Assembly: GCA_037951105.1 (NCBI GenBank)
Contig: JBAMJV010003345.1
Span: 186,001 to 250,000, forward strand
Reading direction: 5' to 3'
From: Echinarachnius parma
Taxonomy: Eukaryota > Echinodermata > Echinoidea > Clypeasteroida > Echinarachniidae
Length of the DNA: 64,000 nt
A model generated the notes under the pieces. The model ran no database searches and was not told the DNA's origin. It worked only from the letters and a program-made list of their open reading frames with translations. Shown here piece after piece: positions 29,901-38,900 of the stretch; positions within the stretch are counted from its first letter, which is position 1; each line of letters begins with the position of its first letter. The position numbers and the translations under genes were made by a program.

Positions 29901-32900
29901 GTCCTTCTGTGGTCGGGACACTAATTCGTCATTTAACAATCGGCCGCGGTGTGCACTGCACTAGCTGTATGTGTAATGTACGAATAACTATTTTCTCCAT
30001 ACAATTACACGTGTGTAGTATGTAAAGCAGGTTAATTATTCACTTTGATGCGCGCGTTTTGCATTTGGGTGCGCATTAGTTGTTAAGGCGCGTAACCATG
30101 AATGGAAAGGTAGCGCAATACGCGCTCTGCGCTAGGACTATTGCGCAAAGGGGGTCAGTGTCACAAACAGAAAATAGTCACTGTAGTGATGGTTCCATGA
30201 TCAATGTTTTGTTTTTCTTTATATTTTTCTTTGATTTAATTGAAATCATTTATTTTTGCGATGATTATGATTATGCAAAGGATATAAAACAAATATATCA
30301 TGCACTATTTCGAGCCACTAGTGAAATTATGTATTCCTCGGTGACAGAAAAAGCACTATTTTCTTCGGGTCTACGACCCTCAGAAAATAGTGCTTTTCCT
30401 GTCACCTCGGAATCCATAATTTCTACTAGAGGCTCTCAGTGCATGGTATATTTGTTTAATATGCCCGCTCAGCAAACAAACAAAATAAATAAAAACAAAA
30501 AAAACAAACCGGGCTCCGGGCGATCATATTGATTTTTTTACAAAATGTCCATAGAGAAGTATGTTATAAAAGCCTCTCTGCGAGCGGAAATCTTGTTTTA
30601 GCTTGCGAAAAATACTCGACCCAATCTCCCAAAGAGCAATTTAAAAGAAATACTGATTATTTTTACCTGTAAATATAAATAAGTTCCAAAGAATATTCTA
30701 GAGATGCATTTCGTGTATAACATGGCGGTATTTGAATTTAAAATTCTCAAAATGGTGCACATTTTGCATCCTTGTCCTTCCGGGGTCGCGACAGTAATTT
30801 GTCATTCAACAATTAACTTGCATACATATGCCTGAGCTGTGCCCATCCCCACTATATAACTATTCTCCCCATTCAATTACATATGTGTATGAACTAGGTG
30901 GGTTAATTATACACCTTGATGCGCGCGTCTTACTCTTATTACGCACACAATGTTGCATTTGGGCGCGCAATAGTTGTTAAAGGGATCTAATAACTTTGTT
31001 GACATGTGCAAAAAGCGATGAGTGGTTGATACAATGTATATTGTTGTTATCTGATATATCCACTGGGTGTTGTGTGAAAATTAAATGGACTTTATGTGTC
31101 AGTGTTCTCAGAGCAAGAAACTCAATATAAATAACTAACAATATGATATGTCTCATATTCTACCCCTAGTTTGATGCGTTCAGTAGCTGGCATTGCTAGT
31201 ACCGAGCCCCCTAACCCACGTCTAGCGGCCAAGCAGTCAGCCTACATCGGCCTGATGGTGGGCCTCATGTGTCAATGTTCTCAGACCAGAGAGGTGAGAG
31301 GGGAGCAGTTCACCATCCCACTCCATGCTCTGCTCAATGATGTCAACATAATCTCAACCTCTGGTGAGTTGACTGTACTTGTTGCGATTGTTTGATTAGT
31401 GAACATTATGGTATTTCTGTCATTTTTGTTTACAAATGAGATTTAGCATTCTCTTAAATAAAATTTTAATTTAAATTCATTATAAGCATGAAAACTGTCA
31501 TCTCTGCATATTTAAATATCAATATTACAATATTGTGTTAGAGTGAGTCCTCATTTAAATTCATGACGGAATATGATATGATAATCTTATCTGTGTTGGT
31601 TAATTACATGTATCTCCATGAAGATTGACCTGTGATAGGTCACCAGATTGACCTGGTGTCAATCTGGTGTCAATCTGGTGTCAATCTGGTGTCAATCTTC
31701 AATTCAGCTTAAATGTGTTATTTGTGATATATAATTCGCTCTACTTTTCACTACATGCATGCTACATTTGAACCATGTGATTGAAACAGTGAAAACTACC
31801 ATGTATACACTGGGAAGATTGACAATTTGAGACTGAAAGTTGATTTTAATTCTGCCTTGGATTCATTGGATCTTTATACTGGTCCCATGTGTAGGACTCT
31901 GTGTGAGCAATTTGCTAGAATTACGAACTAACATCATTTGGACATACATGCATCTAGCAGAGACCAGAGACTTTTGTATTCTATTGAGACCAACGTTCTT
32001 ATTGAAACAGTAACAATAGTTACGTGTGACACTGTCTATTGATCCATGAACTTTAATCCAACAAGCCTTTGATACCAACAGCAATCACTTTCTTTTCAAC
32101 CGTGGAAGCCTTTTGAAAGTTTATAATCACTTCTATTCACTGATAAACTTGCCTCTTGGCCCGCAAACTGAAGGCTATTTATAAACTCAGTAAAAAGGTA
32201 AACAAACTCACCCACAATGCCAACAAGTAAAGCAAAGAAAAACACTGTTGCTGCTTCTGCTCAACCCGAGACTGAATCATATGACAACCATGATCATATA
32301 GCAGACGAAGTCCAGAACTTCTTCAACAGTAAACACTTTAACAAGATGCTCCAGCTAGCAGTCACGAAGTCGACGAAGCGGGAGACGCAGGACCTGCGTG
32401 AGAAATTGGAGAAGGCTGAAGGCAGCATCCTAGAACTAGAGAATCAGCTGCGAACGAAGACTGAAACCATCAAGAGACTTCAGGAAATACAAGAAAGCAG
32501 CATGGCCAGCATCAACAAGCTAAAGGCAGAATCCAATGAGGCAGAACAACACTCCAGGCGTACATGTATTCGGGTGTACGGCGTTCCTGAACACCCAGGA
32601 GAAGACACGGACAAGCTGATCTTGGATCTGGCGCGCTCGAAGCTGGACATCAACCTGGATCAGACGGAGATTGACAAATCCCATCGTGTCGGTGCACCAG
32701 CCGCTGCAGGAGAAACGACTGGGAGGAGCGCTACCAAACCGAGGCCGATCATAGTGAGGTGTACCTCATACCGAACCAGAGAGAGAATCCTGAAGAACCG
32801 CAGAAAGTTGAAAGGAACCCACATAGGCATAGAAGAAGATCTGACTGTAAGAAATAGGACCATCCTGTACAAAGCGAAAGAAGAAGCCAAGAAAAATGAC

Positions 32901-35900
32901 AAGATAGACGCAGCATGGTCGACCGACGGCAGGATCATCCTGCTGCTGAAGGCAGCGAACGGGAGATCTGTCAGGAAAAGAATTTGGTCGGTGAGTGAGC
33001 TTTCAAAGATATAAACTACAAAACATTTTTTTAATTTCTCTATCCGGACCTTATCATGATATTGACATTGACATTTATTGAGACAATACACATTCCCATG
33101 ATACCGGAAGTCTACATTTGTGCCTTAGGGCTATACATCTGAACTCTGAAATTTGAATTTAATATTATTGCTAATTTTCTTATAAATTAATTTCATATTC
33201 TTCCCATGTGTATACAACCATTATGAACTGTTATTCGCTATATTTTTAAGATAATATTATTTGTCGTTGTTTGTTGTTTGTCTTTTTGATGTCATTTGAA
33301 TGTAGTTGTATCTTGTGTAACAGGCAAAATAATGTAACATGTAGTAATTGTTTCTTGTGCAAAGTGGATGATCAAACTGATTTTACACTTGATGATGATA
33401 CTGGTGATCTCATTGAAAATCAATATTACACTCCCTTGGAATTTAGTCATGTTTTGGAAAACTTTAAACAATCTACGCTATCTCTTGCCCAATTTAATTG
33501 TCGGAGCTTAAAACAAAATTTTGATACATTCACAAACTGTCTTGATGTTTTCAATAAACCATTATCATTAATTGGAGTTTGTGAAACATGGTTAAAACAA
33601 GGAGAAGAACAAGAAATTTGTATTCCTCATTATAACTTTGTTGGAAATTGTCGCCCAAATAAAAGAGGAGGTGGAGTTGGTTTATATATTAATGATACCC
33701 TAAGATTTTTTAGACGTTTGGATTTAGATATTTTTAGTGATGATATGGAAAGTGTGTTTATTGAATTACGTAATAATGTGAAAAATGTTATAGTTGCTGT
33801 TGTATATCGACCTCCAGCTCAAAATCCGTTAAATTGTTTACTTCAACTTCAAGTATCGTTGAATAAGATTGTGGAAGAAAGAAAAGAATGTATTGTTATG
33901 GGCGATGTTAATGTTGATTTTCTGAAAAAGGAAGAAAGTATGAGTGTAATGGATTTTTTTAATAGCTTTGTTACTCTCTCATTTTTACCATATATTTATA
34001 AGCCGACTAGAATAACAAAAGATACTGCATCAACTTTAGATAATATATTTTATAATTATTTTGAAAATGTTTTAAAATGTGGCATAGTTATTACGGATGT
34101 GAGTGATCACTTAACACCATTCATTATTTTGAAATCAAATACGTTTGATTCCGAGGCTGATGATGAAGTTCCTAAAGTTGATTTGAATGAAGAAAATATT
34201 AAACACTTTTGTAATGAGTTGAATAAAGTAAGATGGGAACGACTAAATTTAATTCATGATGTGAATGATAGGTATAATTACTTTTTTAAGTTATACAATG
34301 TATAAAGAGGTTTATGATGAATGTTTTCCTGTTAAATTTGTTAAAAAGAAAAAGAAAATAGATAAGCCTTGGGTAACAAAAGAGGTAATACAATTGAGTA
34401 AACGTAAACACTTGTTATATCGGAAGTACTTAAGAAATTCAACTCCTTTACGTGAACTTGCATATAAAACATGTAGAAACACTTTAAATAATTTAATTCG
34501 GGAAAATAAACGTGCATACTATGATTCTAAATTTGATAATGCTCGTAATAACGTGAAAGCAACATGGAAACTAATTAATATGATTTTGAATAAGAAAACA
34601 TCTAAGCATGGTGTAAATGATATTGAAGTTGATGGTGAAAAAATTGTGGATAAACAAAGAATTGTCAATATATTTAATTCTTATTTCAGTAAAATTGGGC
34701 AAGAATTGCAGCAAAATATTAATACTAACTTGTGTAATGATGGGTCAGTTAAATATGATCAGTACCTAAAAGGAAATTTTCGGAACTCAATGTTTTTATC
34801 CCCTGTTACAAATGCAGATATTATTGATGTGGTTATGAAGTTTGATGTAAATAAAAGTCCTGGTTATGATGGAGTTCACCCTAAGGTACTGAAACAGTCG
34901 ATTCATTTAATTGTTACACCTTTATGTAATATTATTAATTTGTCATTTGAAAATGGAATATTCCCAGATGCTCTGAAGATTGCTAAGGTAATTCCAGTTT
35001 TTAAAAAAGGCAATAAATCTCTTTTGAATAATTATAGACCAATATCCGTTTTATCAGTTTTTAGTAAATTATTTGAAAAGATTTTATGTACTCAATTGAC
35101 TAGTTTTATATGTAAAAATAATATTTTATATGAGAAACAGTTTGCTTTTAGAAAAGGTTATAGTACTTGCCATGCACTTCTCGATTTTACAGATAAAGTA
35201 GCAAATGCTTTTGAAAGTAATGAATTCTTAATTGGTGTATTTTTAGACCTCTCAAAAGCGTTTGATTGTATTGATCATGATATTTTAATAAATAAATTAT
35301 GTTTTTATGGAGTAAGAGGAATTCCTCTTCTTTTAATGAAAAGTTATTTAACACACCGAAGGCAATTTGTTAGTATGGGCAAATTTTACTCAGAACATAG
35401 TTCTATTTTAACTGGGGTCCCACAAGGTTCAAATCTTGGACCACTCTTGTTTTTATTGTATATTAATGATTTGCCACTTGTCAGTAATATTTTATCTTCT
35501 ATTTTATTTGCTGACGACACTACCTTGTTTGTATCTGGTAAAGATCCTGTACATGTTAATATTTTATTAAATAGTGAAATTGCTAAAATACATAAATGGT
35601 TTCTTGCCAATAAATTGTTGATAAACTTTGATAAAACAAACTATATTATTTTTAAAACTAAAAATAAATATGTGAAGGATGATGATATCAAGATATGTAT
35701 TAATGGAAAAGAAATAAAGCAAGTACACCAAGTAACCTTTTTAGGTATTATTATTGATGAACACTTAACCTGGAAATACCATATAAATTGTATTTTCAAT
35801 AAGATCTCTAAAGTAATTGGTGTTTTAAATAGACTTAAATTTATATTGCCGTTACGTATACTAGTAAACTTGTATAATACTATGATTTTACCATATCTTA

Positions 35901-38900
35901 ATTATTGTATAATCGTATGGGGCAATTGTGCAATGTATTTGATGCAAAAGATATTTTTATTACAAAAGAGAGTTGTCAGGGTTATAACAAATTCTTTTTA
36001 TAGAGCACATACAGACAAATTATTTTTTAAATTGAAAATTTTAAAACTTCATGATTTATATGAGATAAGTGTTGCCGCTTTTATGTTCACTTATGTATAC
36101 GATCAAATTCACTTGCCTATTTGTTTTAATGATTACTTTGTTTTTAATAGAAACATAAATGTATATACAACTAGAAATTCACACAAAATTTATGTTCCAT
36201 TCTTTCGTTATAGTTTTTCTAGATAGTTTTTCTGTTATTAGATATAGAGGGTCAGTTATTTGGAATAATCTACCAGACTTTTTAAAAGAGTGTCCAACAT
36301 TACTTAATTTTAAGCGGAAATTTAAATGTAAACAATTATCAAGTTACAATTTATCCATATAATTTCATACGAAAACCTAATTTTGCCTGCCTGTATGTAT
36401 GTTTGTATATGTGTGCCTTTGTAGTTTGTAAATATTAGTTGCATTATTGTGAACAACATTTTTATTATTGTTTATTTATGATATAATTCATGGTGCTGTA
36501 GAAAAAGGGGACCGGCCTAGACAGGCCAATGGCCTTTTCCGGTCCCTCACATCCCTGCAATACCCACTACCAATATTTGTTGTTTGCTGTTGTACAATAT
36601 CTTTTCTCATTACATGTTGTAAATAGTTTGTATAAATTTAAATGTATTCGATTGTTAAATGTTGATTTTATGGATGTGAAATAAACTGAACTGAACTGAA
36701 ATAGTAATGATGCCTACATTTCTCACCTAAATCTACATGCGTTCCTAATGCTATCCTGGCTGGCCTCTATCAGCTGGTAGATGGGAAATAGTGGCTATTT
36801 ATTGATGATTTTCTCTTGTCTCTTTCCCCAGCTGGTCCCAGTGTAGGTACATCGAGCCACCTGTGTTTCCTTCTCACAACTATTCTCTCCCTCCTCAATG
36901 GCTGCTCCCCACTGACTGGTGCCCCTGATGCTATCCTAGGATTACATTCATTGGCCACTGGTTGGCTGATGTAGAGGATAGATGTTTTCTTAAATATATT
37001 TTATGAGTATCTATTGATGTTTGTTTATTTCCTCTCTGCAGCGGGTCCCAGTGTAGGTACATCGAGCCACCTGTGTTCCCTCCTCACCACTATTCTCTCC
37101 CTCCTCAATGGCTGCTCCCCCCCGACTGGTGCCCCTGATGCTATCCTGGGAGGGCTGTGCCAGTGGCTGTCTGGCTGATGTAGAGATGTTTTCTGATATA
37201 TCTATTGATGTTTGTTACCTATCCTCTCTGCAGCGGGTCCCAGTGTGGGTACATCGAGCCACCTGTGTTCCCTCCTCACCACTATTCTCTCCCTCCTCAA
37301 TGGCTGCTCCCCCCTGACTGGTGCCCCCGATGCTATCCTGGGAGGGCTGTGCCAGTGGCTGGCTGGCTGTGCTGATAGCTCCCTGGTCCTCAACATCATC
37401 TCTGTGGCTTGTAATACACTGGCTTCTACTAAACACATGGCAACCATCATTGAGGCCTGCATCGATTCCTACTTTGCTACGGGTAAAGTAAAGCTTCTTT
37501 GATTGGGTATAGATATATATTTTAAATGTGTAAATGCAAATGAAAGCTTGTTGGTGGTATATAAAATCTCTGTGGTATGCAAAAACACTGGTTTCCACTA
37601 AACACATGGCCACCATCATTGATTTGTACTTTGCTATAGGTAAATATATGTCTATATGGCATCCCCTCTTTAAACCCCTTCATTTGCTTGCTAAAACTGT
37701 TTTGAGCATACCGGTAAATATGTGTTTAACCAAGGACAAACAAAATTGAGGGAGGTCTTGAGTGAGGTGCATACCTAACCCTCTATGTGTACCTCACCCA
37801 GAGGACACCTGTAACCTTCTCATTCTTGTTCTTCCTATTTCAGTTAAACCCTCTCCTAGCGATCAGACCCACGGCTGGTCTGGCATAGCGGCAGTGCTAC
37901 AGATCCCCCAGCTGTCACACGATGAGTTCCTGACCCAGTGTCTTGAGGGAGGTGCGTACCTGACCCTCTATGGGTACCTCACCCAGAGGCTGCCGCTATG
38001 TCAGAACCTGGATGAGGAGACGGCCCTGCAAGCCAAGCTGGTGGACTGGTGCATCAACTGCAAACCATGGTAAAAACAAATTTTACTTTTTAAATGAAAA
38101 TAAGCAAAAAAGATTTGGGCTTCCCCGGAAATCTAACCTGAGACCGCTGGGTTGTTAGACTGGTGCTCTAATAACTGAGCTAGAAAGCTCTTGTGATGGT
38201 TATCCGTCCCCAAAACACTTTTTAGCTTGTGCTAGTAAAAAAATGGACATGTCTGCACTGGACATTTGCAGAAGGCGTAATATGGAGACATTTGTATCGT
38301 GTATATGACTCTCTCATGGATAATCAGGATATGTATATGGTATTTTTCTGTATCTTTTTCTTTATTAAAACAAAATCATAAGAATAATACAACTGCTATC
38401 ATCTTTTCTTTGCTTCTAACCAGTCGAGAGAATGAGTACAAGCTGTTACTATGGTGGTACAAAGCCCTGGAGGTCTGCATAAGAATGGTGAAGTTCGGAA
38501 CCCCGGAGTATTCTGTGTCTCGCTCGCTCAACAATCTAACACCGTCCATCTTGGCTCTGGGAGAGGACCGCCGGACGTCAGGCATCCTGGGAGCTCTGGG
38601 CTTTGGCAGACAGTCGCAGCTCTCCTACAGGTTAGTTTCTTCTGGAATATTCTTCAGAAAGGCCCATGTTAATAAGACCATGCTAGCTTTAGTTCCATTC
38701 TTAGTCAGTTTTTAGATTTTAGTCATGGTATTCAACAACAGATGCTTTTAATTGTTTTGCTCCTATCCTACATTTTTGTTCTCAACAGAAACAGACTTTG
38801 AATAGAACTAAGTAGTGTGGTTTTATGAATATGAGCCCTGGGCCCCGTTGCAGAAAGAGATACAATCGATTGTAAGTTGCAATTAATCATAAGTCAGATC

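Larger units (their letters stand above)
31850..36702 (+). mobile_element. Nearly full-length two-ORF LINE (Jockey/CR1-like) in EPG5 intron 34
   Basis: A 5' region, ORF1 (32217-33014), ORF2 (33271 to about 36362 in three frames), and a 3' UTR with a hairpin (ggggaccggcctagacaggc facing ccttttccggtccc). It ends in ataaactgaactgaactgaa, a short tandem tail. It is in the same orientation as EPG5. The 5' limit is uncertain; I did not find a clear target-site duplication. At least two frameshifts in ORF2 make it non-autonomous as sequenced. Confidence 0.88.
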
